From contig CANPZW010000014.1 of the NCBI GenBank assembly GCA_947589385.1, positions 1 to 40,391 on the forward strand: DNA of 40,391 nucleotides, given 5' to 3'. This DNA is from an uncultured Clostridia bacterium (lineage in GTDB: Bacteria > Bacillota > Clostridia > Christensenellales > Borkfalkiaceae). This document shows, piece after piece, positions 7,752 to 18,172 of this stretch. The stretch's first letter is position 1, and every line of letters begins with the position of its first letter. A program made the position numbers and the translations under genes. Below the pieces are notes generated by a model that was given only the letters and a program-made list of their open reading frames with translations, made no database searches and was not told where the DNA came from.

Positions 7752-9482
7752 ATGAGCTACATCGACACATACAACGCCTGGCTTAGAGATACTCGCCTGA
7801 GCGGCGAAGCAAGGTCTGAGCTTGAAAGCGTTAAAGCGAATAACGAGGAGATAGAATACCGCTTCGGCGCGGAGCTTGAATTCGGCACCGCGGGTATGCG
7901 GGGAATCATCGGCTTCGGTACAAATATGATGAACGTTTATACCGTAAAGCGCGCCACCCAGGGGCTTTCGGAATTTATAAAGACAAAGGGCGAAAACGCA
8001 ATGGAGCGCGGCGTAGCCATATCCTACGATACACGCCTTAAAAGCGACGAATTTGCGCTTGCCGCGGCGGAAGTGCTGGCGTCCAACAACATAACCGCCC
8101 ACCTCTACCCCATGGAACACCCCGTACCCATGCTTTCATATGCGGTAAGGGAACTGAACGCATTTGCAGGAATTATGATAACCGCATCGCACAATCCCAA
8201 ACAGTACAACGGCTACAAGGTTTACGGCGAGGACGGCGCGCAGATGAGCCCGGAGGACACCGCCGTGGTAGTAGGGTTTATCAAGAAGATAAACGACTTC
8301 CTCGCTCCCCGCACTCCCACCGAGGAACAGAAATTCAGATATATAAAAATTATTCCCGACAGGGTAGATAAAAAATATTACGACGAGCTGGAAAAGCTGA
8401 CGATATCCAGGCAGGCAATAAAGAAATACGGTAAGGACTTAAAACTTGTATATACGCCTGTGCACGGTTCGGGATATATCCCCGTAACTACAATTTTAAA
8501 ACGTATAGGGATAAACGCCACCGTCGTCGAGGAACAGGCAAAAAAGGATACGGACTTCTCAACCGTGGAAGTGCCCAACCCCGAATTTAAAGAAACCCTT
8601 TCAATGGGCATTAAATACGCCGAAACGATAGGCGCAACCGTAGTTTTCGGCACAGACCCCGACAGCGACAGATTGGGCGTGGCGGTCAGAAACAACGAGG
8701 GCGTATTCGAAGCGCTTTCGGGAAACCAAGTCGGCATACTTCTTCTTGACTATATTCTCACCCGTCTGAAAGAAGAGGGAACTATGCCCGAGAACCCCGC
8801 CGTGGTGAAATCTTTCGTAACAACGGGAATGGCGAAAGCCATTTGCGCGAGGTTCGGCGTGACGCTTTTCGAAGTGCCCGTCGGCTTTAAGTTCATAGGC
8901 GAAAAAATCAAGCAATGGGAACAGCCCGATTGCGAACACCCCTATTCCTTCGTGTTCGGTTTCGAGGAAAGCTGCGGCTATCTGCGCGGCACGCACGCGC
9001 GCGACAAGGATGCGGTGGTCGCCTCTATGCTGTGCGCCGAAATGGTCTGCTATTACGCTTCGGTAGGAAAAACGGTTTACCAGCGTTTGCAGGAGATTTA
9101 CGAAACATACGGATACGTGCTTGACAGCAATATTTCGATACCTTTCAAAGGTCTGCACGCCATGCGCGATATGAACGCCGTTGTTGACGGACTGAAAGTA
9201 TCGCCTGCGACAAAGTTCGACATATATAACGTGACGGCAGTTCGCGACTATTCTAAAAACATAAGGACGGACGTTGTGACGGGCGAAAAGAGCGAGATAG
9301 GTTCCCCTATTACCAACTGCGTTTACTACGAACTTGAAAACGGCAGCTTTATATGCATACGCCCCTCCGGCACGGAACCGAAGCTGAAAATATACTTCTC
9401 CGTTAAAATGCAAAAGAAAAAGGACGCCGAGGAAGCGCTTGAAAAGATGCAGGCGGCGGCAAAACAGCTTATAGGCGTCTAA
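7752..9482 (+). CDS. Phospho-sugar mutase (phosphoglucomutase/phosphomannomutase family)
   Basis: A 576-residue alpha-D-phosphohexomutase, the right length for the Firmicute PgcA type. It interconverts hexose 1- and 6-phosphates. The phosphoserine loop is ITASHNPKQYNG with Ser146 as phosphate carrier. The metal loop DPDSDR sits near residue 300. The sugar-binding motif GFEESCG and a following RDKDAV are near 400-420. The phosphate-binding RPSGTEPKLKIY is near 535. The start is supported by an AAAGGAGGA ribosome-binding site and by the N-terminal FGTAGMRG motif at about residues 44-51. It forms its own transcription unit ending in a bidirectional terminator. Glucose versus mannose preference cannot be read from the sequence. 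Confidence 0.93.
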   Translation: MSYIDTYNAWLRDTRLSGEARSELESVKANNEEIEYRFGAELEFGTAGMRGIIGFGTNMMNVYTVKRATQGLSEFIKTKGENAMERGVAISYDTRLKSDEFALAAAEVLASNNITAHLYPMEHPVPMLSYAVRELNAFAGIMITASHNPKQYNGYKVYGEDGAQMSPEDTAVVVGFIKKINDFLAPRTPTEEQKFRYIKIIPDRVDKKYYDELEKLTISRQAIKKYGKDLKLVYTPVHGSGYIPVTTILKRIGINATVVEEQAKKDTDFSTVEVPNPEFKETLSMGIKYAETIGATVVFGTDPDSDRLGVAVRNNEGVFEALSGNQVGILLLDYILTRLKEEGTMPENPAVVKSFVTTGMAKAICARFGVTLFEVPVGFKFIGEKIKQWEQPDCEHPYSFVFGFEESCGYLRGTHARDKDAVVASMLCAEMVCYYASVGKTVYQRLQEIYETYGYVLDSNISIPFKGLHAMRDMNAVVDGLKVSPATKFDIYNVTAVRDYSKNIRTDVVTGEKSEIGSPITNCVYYELENGSFICIRPSGTEPKLKIYFSVKMQKKKDAEEALEKMQAAAKQLIGV

Positions 9483-9661
9483 ACTCGATAATTAACCGAA
9501 AATTTTTTGAAATGATAAAGCCCCGCGGCGGAAAGGCAGGCGGCAATAGGAAATCGTGCGAACGAATATCAAGATAACCCGGTCTGACAAATTTGCGGAA
9601 TTTATACCGCCGCAATAAACAAAACAAAATTCTTTATCGGATACGCCTTTGGGCGAGTCAC

Positions 9662-9694
9662 AAAAACAGCGAGGAAAATTTCCTCGCTGTTTTT
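9662..9694. terminator. Bidirectional intrinsic terminator
   Basis: An almost loopless inverted repeat AAAAACAGCGAGGAAA/TTTCCTCGCTGTTTTT between the converging mutase and aldo/keto reductase genes. T runs flank the stem on both strands. The 180 bases between the mutase stop and this hairpin hold nothing I can identify. Confidence 0.85.
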
Positions 9695-9734
9695 GGATGA
9701 TTGTTTATACTTTGACGCGGAAAGCCTAATTGGC

Positions 9735-10880
9735 TCAATCCATGTAGGATTGAAAACTGCTTTCAAGTTGCGTTTTGACGGCTTCTTTGAGAGCGGCGTT
9801 TACATCGAACGCACCGCCGATTTTAGCCGTCTCTTTGGAGTAATCTCCCGTTTCAAAGGCAAGATTGTAGGCTGAACGGAAACTTTTATAGTAGTTCAAC
9901 TCTGCGCTGAAATAGGGGTCGGGCTGAATGAACATACTGTTATACGCTCTGATTATGCCCGATATCGGCACACCGTAAGCGTTATCGTCCAATGCCGCCC
10001 AATTATCGCAACGATACTTCCACGTCTTTTGGTATTGTGCTTTGATTTCTTGTAAGGCGCGTTCTTCCGCCTCGTTCAAGGGCTTGAAGTCCCGCATATA
10101 GCCCGTGTTTTCTTCGACCTGCGCGAGGTTGCTCATGCCGGAGAGGACGACGAGTACGCCCTCGCGCGAGGCGGAAAATCTGATGGCAAAGCTCGCGGGG
10201 GAAGCCTTTTTGTCAATGTCTTTGAGAATATGCTCCGCTCCGGCCGGAACACGGGCAAGCGCGCCGCCCTTTACGGGTTCCATGACGATGACTTGTTTAC
10301 CATGTTTGCGTATTACATCGTAGCACTTTTCAGACTGAATGAACGGCTCTTCCCAATCGTAATAGTTCAAAACGATTTGCACGGCGTCCACCTCGGGGTG
10401 TTCTGTGAGAATTTTATCGAGATGTTCCGCATCGTCGTGGTAAGAGAAAGCAATGTGGCGTATTTTTCCCTGTTCTTTCCACTTCTTCATATAATTGAAC
10501 AGGTGACAGGCGTCCACTTCCGCAGGATAGAGATAGCGGTTGAGATTGTGTAGCAGATAGTAGTCAAAGTATTCCACCCCGCACTTTTCAAGCTGTTCGT
10601 TGAAAATAGCTTCCACTCGGTCCTCCGCGGGCATTTGGAACGTGGGGAATTTTGACGCAAGCAGGAAACTATCCCTCGGATGACGCTTTACAAGGGCTTC
10701 GCGGATAGCCGTCTCGGACGCGCCGTTGTGATAAACGTAGGACGTATCGAAATAGGTAAATCCCCGTTCGAGAAAGATATCTACCATTTTCTTGAATTGT
10801 TCCATGTCGATATCGGCTCCGTTCGCGCTTTTTTGCGGCAGTCGCATAAGCCCGAACCCCAATTTTTTAATTTCACTCAT
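9735..10880 (-). CDS. Aldo/keto reductase
   Basis: A 381-residue NAD(P)H-dependent oxidoreductase with a TIM-barrel fold. The catalytic tetrad is visible: Asp45, Tyr50 (FDTSYVYHNG), Lys77 (LLASKFP) and His111 (YYLLHNLN). The N-terminal GFGLMRLP is typical of the clostridial AKR group. That group often has a C-terminal ferredoxin-like Cys cluster. Here the tail (about residues 290-381) has no such cluster and only an isolated YRCDNWAALD, so it is a reductase without Fe-S centre. The start is the ATG preceded by AAAGGAGAG, not an in-frame start 26 codons upstream that lies inside the TetR gene. It is 17 bases behind the TetR gene and probably under its control. Substrate unknown. Confidence 0.9.
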   Translation of the reverse strand: MSEIKKLGFGLMRLPQKSANGADIDMEQFKKMVDIFLERGFTYFDTSYVYHNGASETAIREALVKRHPRDSFLLASKFPTFQMPAEDRVEAIFNEQLEKCGVEYFDYYLLHNLNRYLYPAEVDACHLFNYMKKWKEQGKIRHIAFSYHDDAEHLDKILTEHPEVDAVQIVLNYYDWEEPFIQSEKCYDVIRKHGKQVIVMEPVKGGALARVPAGAEHILKDIDKKASPASFAIRFSASREGVLVVLSGMSNLAQVEENTGYMRDFKPLNEAEERALQEIKAQYQKTWKYRCDNWAALDDNAYGVPISGIIRAYNSMFIQPDPYFSAELNYYKSFRSAYNLAFETGDYSKETAKIGGAFDVNAALKEAVKTQLESSFQSYMD

Positions 10881-10897
10881 AGTCGTTCTCTCCTTTT

Positions 10898-11524
10898 TTA
10901 TTGTTCGGCATTGCCGTTTAAGTATGGTTTCATCATTGCGGGCAGAAACATATCGCAAAACTTTTTGGTGCGCTCCTCAAAACTGTATGCTCCGCCCGAC
11001 ATATCCCAACAGAGCATTTCGCCGTAAATAACGTCCGTCAAGGCGTCGGCGAGCGCGTCTATCGGCGTGTCCTCTTTGAGTTCGCCCCGTTCAACACCCT
11101 TTTTTATCATTCCTTTCATGGAATCGTTGTCCATACGGAGTTTTTCCTTGTCGTAGGGGTTCTCCACGAGATTGGGGTCAACGGTATTGCGCACCCACTC
11201 CTGGCAGAGTTTAAGTCCGTCCCTTTCGATATGTCCCGAAAAAGTTACCATATAAAATGTCAGCCGCTCCATAAACGGTCCGTCGTGCCGTTGAGCCTCC
11301 TCGTAAATTTCACGAAACATATCGTGGCTTAATGCAAATACCACATCTTCCTTGCGCTTGAAATAGGTATAAAACGTACCGTTTGAAACGCCGCACGCCT
11401 TTGTAATTTCTTCGATTGAGGTATTTACAAGTCCTTTTTCGCGTATGATGTTCTTTGCCGTCTCCAAAAGTTTCTTCCTTGTTTCCAGAGCGGCAAGTTT
11501 CCTGTTCGTCATTTTTTCAGACAT
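10898..11524 (-). CDS. TetR/AcrR family transcriptional regulator
   Basis: A 208-residue regulator. The N-terminal DNA-binding domain reads from ARG/LYS-rich start through TRKKLLETAKNIIREKGL to the helix-turn-helix EITKACGVSNGTFYTYFKRKEDV (about residues 15-62), a classic TetR_N signature. The remaining helical domain binds an unknown ligand. The start is placed at the ATG with CGGAGGA upstream, giving a normal TetR N-terminus. A longer reading adds 16 residues without such a site. The gene is followed at once by the aldo/keto reductase, so the pair likely forms a self-regulated stress or aldehyde-response operon. Confidence 0.92.
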   Translation of the reverse strand: MSEKMTNRKLAALETRKKLLETAKNIIREKGLVNTSIEEITKACGVSNGTFYTYFKRKEDVVFALSHDMFREIYEEAQRHDGPFMERLTFYMVTFSGHIERDGLKLCQEWVRNTVDPNLVENPYDKEKLRMDNDSMKGMIKKGVERGELKEDTPIDALADALTDVIYGEMLCWDMSGGAYSFEERTKKFCDMFLPAMMKPYLNGNAEQ

Positions 11525-11544
11525 AAGTCCTCCGTTAAGGTGGC

Positions 11545-11577
11545 GGAGTGCCCCGCAAATACGGCAGAGCACTCCGT
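11545..11577 (-). terminator. Hairpin after the DUF1893 gene
   Basis: An 8-bp stem CGGAGTGC/GCACTCCG with a 17-base loop between the DUF1893 stop and the TetR start. There is no T-tract, so termination may be inefficient and readthrough into the TetR operon is possible. Confidence 0.45.
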
Positions 11578-11589
11578 AATGAGTAACGC

Positions 11590-12027
11590 TTATTGCGCCG
11601 CCCTACGCTGTTCTGTTTTCTTTGCGAGCGCGACGTATGCCGCAGACGGTTCGTCTATCGTGAGAACTGTCTGCTCCATTGGGCAAAGCCCGATTCCGTC
11701 GCGGCTCTTGATGTTTGGCGTAAGCGTGGCATATTCTACACATACCCCATATTTTTTCAGCACGGCAAGACCGCTTTCCGAAATTACTTCGGCAAATACG
11801 CCTTTCACGCCCATAAGAACGTACAACATGGCAGCGGCTTTGCCCACAATTCTGTCTGCGGCGCAAGCGCCGTGAAGGTTTTCTCCCTGCTTAATTAAGT
11901 CCAAAAGAGGACGTATGCCACGAAGTCGGCTGGTAAGGATACGGTCGTCCTTTTGCACAACGCACGTCAGATTTTCAGCTTCCAGCCGCTCGCGCAACAG
12001 GGCGAGCGACGTCGCTATTTCGGTCAT
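11590..12027 (-). CDS. DUF1893 family protein
   Basis: A 145-residue soluble protein matching the DUF1893 (PF08973) pattern: GIRPLLDLI (about 37-45), the GACAADRIVGKAAAMLYVLMGV block (about 53-74), then SESGLAVLKKYGV and NIKSRDGIGLCPMEQTV (about 105-121). The structurally known relative TM1506 has a cytidine-deaminase-like fold without established activity. Conserved Cys residues (GACAAD and LCPMEQ) may be functional. It is 12 bases downstream of an ECF S component gene and almost certainly co-transcribed with it, so it may act on whatever that transporter imports. Start supported by AAAAGG about ten bases upstream. Confidence 0.85.
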   Translation of the reverse strand: MTEIATSLALLRERLEAENLTCVVQKDDRILTSRLRGIRPLLDLIKQGENLHGACAADRIVGKAAAMLYVLMGVKGVFAEVISESGLAVLKKYGVCVEYATLTPNIKSRDGIGLCPMEQTVLTIDEPSAAYVALAKKTEQRRAAQ

Positions 12028-12039
12028 GGCGCGCGCCTT

Positions 12040-12618
12040 TTATTCATTATCTTTTATAAGTAGCAGGCGCAGTCCCATAACAACGAAAGGTACGATAACA
12101 GCTTGCAAAACCATGCCCAAAAGTCCCGTCTGTATTTGCGACCAAACCGTTGCCGCCGAGAGAGGAGAAACGCTCTGGAAAATGGCGGCTATGGCGAGGA
12201 ATACGAGCCTGCCTGCGACCTGCGCAAGCAATACCGCGGGGAACGCCATCCAGCCGTTTTTGGCGATACTGCGCGAAAAAAGCCCCGAAACTGCGGCAAA
12301 TACCGCAAATTCGACAATCATATAAGGCAGACGAATTGCGGCAGGCATAGGGTTGCCGATAAGCGAAGTTATCGCAAAGCTGACAACTGGGGAGAGAATA
12401 CCCACGCCCAGACCCCATTTCCAGCCGAGCAAGCAACCGCCGAGAAGTATCGGCAGATACATAGGCAGCCATTGTACGCCGCCGGGCGCGCCGAGGGCGA
12501 GATGTACGAGTTGCGGAAGAATTACCGCAAGCGCGATAACACCAAGCGAAATAAGCGTTTTTACCGTGATTTTAACACGGAGAGCTGCGCTGTGACGTGT
12601 TAGAACCTGTTCAATCAT
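12040..12618 (-). CDS. ECF transporter S component, substrate unknown
   Basis: A 192-residue membrane protein with six hydrophobic segments and a short basic N-terminus, the architecture of energy-coupling-factor substrate-binding subunits. The segment with GGVQWLPMYLPILLGGCLLGWKWG... and PMPAAIRLPYMIVEFAVFAAVSG resembles the S components that use a shared ATPase module, because no EcfA or EcfT genes lie beside it. The ATG has GGAGGAAA upstream and a TTGACT-18-TAAAAT promoter. Downstream DUF1893 is probably in the same transcript. The substrate cannot be deduced. Confidence 0.8.
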   Translation of the reverse strand: MIEQVLTRHSAALRVKITVKTLISLGVIALAVILPQLVHLALGAPGGVQWLPMYLPILLGGCLLGWKWGLGVGILSPVVSFAITSLIGNPMPAAIRLPYMIVEFAVFAAVSGLFSRSIAKNGWMAFPAVLLAQVAGRLVFLAIAAIFQSVSPLSAATVWSQIQTGLLGMVLQAVIVPFVVMGLRLLLIKDNE

Positions 12619-12650
12619 CGTAAATTTCCTCCATACTATTTGATAATATT

Positions 12651-12680
12651 ATTTTACCATATTCGTTGAATGAAAGTCAA
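12651..12680 (-). promoter_or_regulatory. Sigma-A-like promoter of the ECF-S/DUF1893 unit with AT-rich dyad
   Basis: On the minus strand TTGACT, 18-base spacer, TAAAAT. Around and upstream of the -35 (about 12666-12693) the sequence has an imperfect dyad with TTGAATGA on one side and TTTTCAA on the other, a plausible site for the neighbouring TetR protein. The dyad is weak. Confidence 0.5.
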
Positions 12681-12770
12681 TGATTTTCAATCACTAACGC
12701 AAAAATTTTTTCGGCCTCCCTCTTTTCGGTATAAAAAGGTATCAATATCAATACGGCGTTTGCGCCGCAA

Positions 12771-12804
12771 ACAAAAACGGAGAGCCGATTGAGTTCGGCC
12801 CTCC
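12771..12804 (-). terminator. Intrinsic terminator of the pcrA-ligA operon
   Basis: On the minus strand a 10-position stem with one A-C mismatch (GGAGGGCCGA with TCGGCTCTCC), loop of six, then GTTTTTGT. It lies about 75 bases beyond the ligA stop. The 250 bases between ligA and the ECF-S start otherwise hold only the ECF-S promoter and a small CGGCG hairpin. Confidence 0.8.
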
Positions 12805-12877
12805 TATCTTTTGTGAAATTTTACGGAAATATTTCGGAAAATGAAAACTTTTGGGCTTGTAGGAAATTCGTCAAACG

Positions 12878-14821
<1,944 letters not shown>

Positions 14822-14828
14822 TCACCTT

Positions 14829-17099
14829 TCAGCCTATGACCGTAAGGGGGGCGAGAGAAGCCGAAAGCTCCTTTATACCCTGACCTTCGAAAGCCACGTT
14901 CACTGTATTGCCGTTATTCTTTACGGCTATAACCATTCCTAATCCGAATTTGGGATGTTTGACCTTCATTCCGACGGTATATTTGCCCGTTTTTTCGGCG
15001 GAAGCCTGCTTCTGCCCGTTCCAAAACGCCTTGAAAGAACCGCCCGAACCCGCGGCGGAAGGCACGTCGCTTCTGTATGCGTCCGCGGAAGAATAAACCG
15101 CCCTGCCCGTGCGCTCTGCTGGGTAGTCCGTTTCGCCGAAGCTGCGGTATTCCGTTTGATATCTTCCCAAACCGCGGTATATATTCGTTTTTTCGGGCAA
15201 TCCCAGCTCCTTTGCAATCTCCGATATAAAACGCGACGGCTGAGTAACGCTGCGGTGTCCGTACAGGTAACGGGATTTGGAACGCGTAAGATAAAGCCGC
15301 TTTTCGGCGCGAGTTATGGCAACGTACATAAGCCGCCTTTCCTCTTCCAAATCGCGTCCGTCGCTCTCCGCGCGCGAGGAAGGCATAATTCCGTCCTCTA
15401 ACCCGCAAATGAACACTACGGGAAATTCAAGTCCTTTAACGGCGTGGATTGTGGCAAGCGTGACATAATTTCCGTCGTCCATTTCATCGACGTCGGAATA
15501 CAGGGTCACCTGGTTCAAATAATCGTCGAGCGAAGCTTCGGGATTAAGCCGTGCAAAGTCGTCAACGGACGCTATAAATTCGTCGAGGTTGGCAAGCTTG
15601 CCGTCCCCCTCGTCCGTGCCGTCGTCGTAAGCCGAACGAAGGTCCGTGAGATTTATTACATCGCGCACAAGTTGCGCGACATTCGTCTGCACGGAAGAAA
15701 TTATAAATTCCTTGACAAGCGCGGCAAAGTCTTTCAGCTTGTCCCGCATCGTATTGGGAAGGGGCAGGGAATCGCAATCGACCGCCGCGTCGTACAGCGA
15801 AAGCCCATTGGTTTCCGCGTACTCGTACATAACTTCTATCGTCCTGCCGCCTATGCCGCGCTTGGGAACGTTTATTATGCGTTCCGCCGCCTCGCTGTCG
15901 AAAGGGTTGGAAATCAGCCTTAAATAAGCGAGGACGTCCTTTATTTCCTTGCGCTCGTAAAAGCGGAAGCCGCCGAAAACTTTATACGGTATGCCGTATT
16001 TGGTAAATTCCGACTCGTACGAACGCGTAAGCGCGTTTATTCGCATTAGCACGGCGTAGTCTGAATATTTGCCGCCCGCGCGGATTCCGTCCGCTATTTT
16101 TCTCGCGGTGAAAAGCGCTTCGCCCGACTCCTCGTCCGCCTGATAATATTCGGGCTTTTCGCCCTCCTCGTCCTCCGTCCAAAGTTCCTTACCCCGCCGC
16201 CCGACGTTGTGGCGTATTATGCTGTTGGCAAGGTTAAGAATATTTTTGGTGGAGCGGTAGTTGCGTTCCAATTTGTATATTTTGGCGTTCGGGTAATCCT
16301 TGTCGAAACGCAGTATGTTTTCAATTTCGGCGCCCCGCCAGCCGTAAATGGATTGGTCGTCGTCGCCCACTGCGAAGATATTGCCGTGCTTTGAGGAAAG
16401 CAGCTTTATTATGTTGAATTGTACGGCGTTCGTGTCCTGAAATTCATCTACAAGCACGTAGCGGAATTTGTCCGAAAGATATTCGCGCACCTCCACGTCC
16501 CGCCTTAAAAGGCGGAGGGTTTCCAAAAGCAAATCGTCGAAGTCGAGCGCGTTGTTCTTCCTTAAATGACGGTCGTACTTGTCGTAAATCACGGCAATGT
16601 CGTCCATTCCGCGCTCATGCTGAAATTTGCGCCCGTATTGGTCGGGGTCGAGCCCGAGCATTTTGGCGTTGCCTATGTGGTATTTTGCGGATTTTAACAG
16701 AGATTCTTCGGTGAAACCGAGGTCCTTGAAAATTCTTTTGATTACGTTGTTGCGCTCTACGTCGGAGTATATCGAAAAGTTGCTTTTAAGACCCGCATTT
16801 TCTGCAAATTCGCGCAAAATTTTAACGCACATGCTGTGAATGGTGCAAATCCAGCGGCTGTCTCCCTCGCCCAAAATGCGGTTAAGGCGCTCTTTCATTT
16901 CGTTCGCCGCCTTATTTGTGAACGTTATGGCGAGAATCTGGTTCAAAGACGCCTTTCCTTCGCGCAGAATATAGGCTATGCGCGTAGTCAAAACACGGGT
17001 TTTTCCGCTGCCCGCGCCCGCAAGCACAAGCACCGCGCCTTCCGTATCCGTGACGGGTTTTATCTGTTCTTCGTTTAGCTGTGAAAGCAATTCGTCCAT
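14829..17099 (-). CDS. pcrA: UvrD/PcrA-type ATP-dependent DNA helicase
   Basis: A 756-residue superfamily 1A 3'-5' helicase for repair and displacement of proteins from DNA. Motifs: Q-motif LNEEQ (8-12), Walker A AGAGSGKT (27-34), Ia AITFTNKAANEM (about 58-69), Walker B VDEFQDTN (about 219-226), III GDDDQSIYGWRGA, IV YKLERNYRS, V TIHAVKGLEFPVVF and VI EEERRLMYVAITRA. The last 50 residues form a PcrA-type C-terminal domain (GMKVKHPKFGLGMV), which distinguishes it from Rep and links it to RNA polymerase binding in relatives. The start codon lies six bases after a TATAAT and has no Shine-Dalgarno, so the message is probably leaderless. Confidence 0.97.
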   Translation of the reverse strand: MDELLSQLNEEQIKPVTDTEGAVLVLAGAGSGKTRVLTTRIAYILREGKASLNQILAITFTNKAANEMKERLNRILGEGDSRWICTIHSMCVKILREFAENAGLKSNFSIYSDVERNNVIKRIFKDLGFTEESLLKSAKYHIGNAKMLGLDPDQYGRKFQHERGMDDIAVIYDKYDRHLRKNNALDFDDLLLETLRLLRRDVEVREYLSDKFRYVLVDEFQDTNAVQFNIIKLLSSKHGNIFAVGDDDQSIYGWRGAEIENILRFDKDYPNAKIYKLERNYRSTKNILNLANSIIRHNVGRRGKELWTEDEEGEKPEYYQADEESGEALFTARKIADGIRAGGKYSDYAVLMRINALTRSYESEFTKYGIPYKVFGGFRFYERKEIKDVLAYLRLISNPFDSEAAERIINVPKRGIGGRTIEVMYEYAETNGLSLYDAAVDCDSLPLPNTMRDKLKDFAALVKEFIISSVQTNVAQLVRDVINLTDLRSAYDDGTDEGDGKLANLDEFIASVDDFARLNPEASLDDYLNQVTLYSDVDEMDDGNYVTLATIHAVKGLEFPVVFICGLEDGIMPSSRAESDGRDLEEERRLMYVAITRAEKRLYLTRSKSRYLYGHRSVTQPSRFISEIAKELGLPEKTNIYRGLGRYQTEYRSFGETDYPAERTGRAVYSSADAYRSDVPSAAGSGGSFKAFWNGQKQASAEKTGKYTVGMKVKHPKFGLGMVIAVKNNGNTVNVAFEGQGIKELSASLAPLTVIG

Positions 17100-17105
17100 A
17101 GTTTG

Positions 17106-17134
17106 ATTATATCATACGCAAATAAAAAATTCAA
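17106..17134 (-). promoter_or_regulatory. Sigma-A promoter of pcrA-ligA producing a probable leaderless mRNA
   Basis: On the minus strand TTGAAT, 17-base spacer, TATAAT, then six bases (CAAACT) and the pcrA ATG. No ribosome-binding site fits between. Confidence 0.8.
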
Positions 17135-17157
17135 ACGATATGCAAACTCAATATGCG

Positions 17158-17187
17158 GGGCGGCGGGCAAATTTTTGCCCGCCGCCC
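17158..17187. terminator. GC-rich palindrome between pcrA promoter and the small basic protein gene
   Basis: A perfect 14-bp stem GGGCGGCGGGCAAA with its complement and only two unpaired bases. It ends the rpsU unit on the minus strand, though no T-tract follows. It shares the core GCGGCGGGCA with the hairpin at 3033-3068. The other roughly 90 bases up to the next stop codon hold nothing clear. Confidence 0.6.
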
Positions 17188-17279
17188 ATTCATTTTTAAG
17201 CCCTACCGCATAATTTTAAAACATACAAATTTAAAAGCCCGATTATATGAGTTTTTAAACACCCGACTTTAAAACCCGC

Positions 17280-17663
17280 CTAAATTTTCACGCCGATAGA
17301 CTTTTCCTCGCGATATTTTTCAAGCGCAGCATTGTAACGGTTCGCCAAATCGAGGTTGTAACGCATTTTTTCCTCGTACGATAATTTTTCGTAATACTCC
17401 TTATCGGTAAGCCGCCCTATGGCGTCATATACCTCGCCCTCGGTATCCAGAAGCTGCTTCACGCGCAGATAAAATTCGTCGTCCTTTTCGCCGCGGATAG
17501 TACTTTTTACCCTACCTTTCAAAGAGGATTTAACCTTTATTTCGCTAACTCCCCTCTCCTTTGCCTCGGAAGCGTTGAGGTCGAAATTTTTCTTGCAGTC
17601 CTTCCAGAAATTGTTTTTCAGACGCTGTTTTGCGGCGCGCGCCATCACCTTTATGTCATCCAT
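17280..17663 (-). CDS. Small basic protein of unknown function downstream of rpsU
   Basis: A 127-residue, highly charged protein without membrane segment or signal peptide. The N-terminal part is Lys/Arg rich (MDDIKVMARAAKQRLKNNFW), followed by KVKSSLKGRVKSTIRGEKDD (about 44-63) and a helical C-terminal half with many Tyr and Glu (YYEKLSYEEKMRYN). I do not recognise the family. The start is chosen at the ATG with AAAGGGG seven bases upstream. A reading 21 codons longer runs into the rpsU hairpin. It lies about 90 bases behind rpsU with a strong hairpin between and no visible promoter, so expression probably depends on readthrough or processing. Composition suggests nucleic-acid or ribosome binding (inference). 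Confidence 0.7.
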   Translation of the reverse strand: MDDIKVMARAAKQRLKNNFWKDCKKNFDLNASEAKERGVSEIKVKSSLKGRVKSTIRGEKDDEFYLRVKQLLDTEGEVYDAIGRLTDKEYYEKLSYEEKMRYNLDLANRYNAALEKYREEKSIGVKI

Positions 17664-17710
17664 ACCAAACCCCTTTGCATTTCGCCAAAAATCGACTTTT
17701 TTTATAATGA

Positions 17711-17749
17711 AAAGGGTTCGTCGCACTTCTTCTGTGCAACGAACCCTTT
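17711..17749 (-). terminator. Long hairpin directly after rpsU
   Basis: A 16-position stem with a single mismatch (AAAGGGTTCGT...ACGAACCCTTT) and a 7-base loop, starting five bases after the rpsU stop codon. The minus strand continues with TCATTATAAAAAAAG rather than a T-run, so it may be a leaky terminator or a 3'-end stabiliser instead of a strict stop. Confidence 0.65.
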
Positions 17750-17753
17750 GAGT

Positions 17754-17930
17754 TTAACCTCTGTTTCTCTTTCTTGCGGCTTCCGCCTTTTTACGCTTTT
17801 TGACGGAGGGGGACTCGTAAAATTCCTTTTTACGAAGGTCGCCTATTATACCGTCGCGCGAGCACTTTCTTTTGAAACGCCTTAAAGCGCTTTCAACCGA
17901 CTCGTTTTCGCCCACTTTGATGGTTGACAT
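17754..17930 (-). CDS. rpsU: 30S ribosomal protein S21
   Basis: A 58-residue protein identical in layout to bacterial bS21: N-terminal [21 protein letters not shown] (residues 2-22), [20 protein letters not shown] (23-42) and a basic tail [16 protein letters not shown]21 binds the 30S platform near the anti-Shine-Dalgarno region and helps initiation. The ATG is preceded by GAAGGAGGG. The promoter TTGACT-17-TATACT lies upstream. A strong hairpin follows the stop codon. Confidence 0.97.
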   Translation of the reverse strand: MSTIKVGENESVESALRRFKRKCSRDGIIGDLRKKEFYESPSVKKRKKAEAARKRNRG

Positions 17931-17987
17931 TTTTACTACCCTCCTTCGCCTGCGCACTTATTTGCCCGCTTTTCCGCGAGCTTTTTA

Positions 17988-18016
17988 AGTATATCAAACG
18001 CCGCCGAAAAAGTCAA
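17988..18016 (-). promoter_or_regulatory. Sigma-A promoter of rpsU
   Basis: On the minus strand TTGACT, 17-base spacer, TATACT, about 60 bases before the rpsU ATG. Confidence 0.8.
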
Positions 18017-18112
18017 TGAATTTTGCAAAATATTAAGGAAATTTTTACCTTTTTAAATAAGGCGCAGAATAAGCATCCATATAATTGCCCTTCCTTTAAA
18101 ACAATTTAGCAT

Positions 18113-18141
18113 TTGACATAAGGGGCTATATATGATACAAT
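18113..18141 (+). promoter_or_regulatory. Sigma-A promoter of the leucine-rich-repeat lipoprotein gene
   Basis: TTGACA, 17-base spacer, TACAAT, about 30 bases before the GTG start. A nearly identical -10 context (ATGATACAAT) occurs in the promoter at 23434-23462. Confidence 0.8.
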
Positions 18142-18172
18142 TTGAGTTATAAATAATCCATAGGAGAAAAAT

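Noticed and set aside
12666-12693. Definite TetR operator upstream of the ECF S component gene
   Set aside because: The dyad is imperfect and half of it is simple AT-rich sequence, so I mention it only as a possibility with the promoter.
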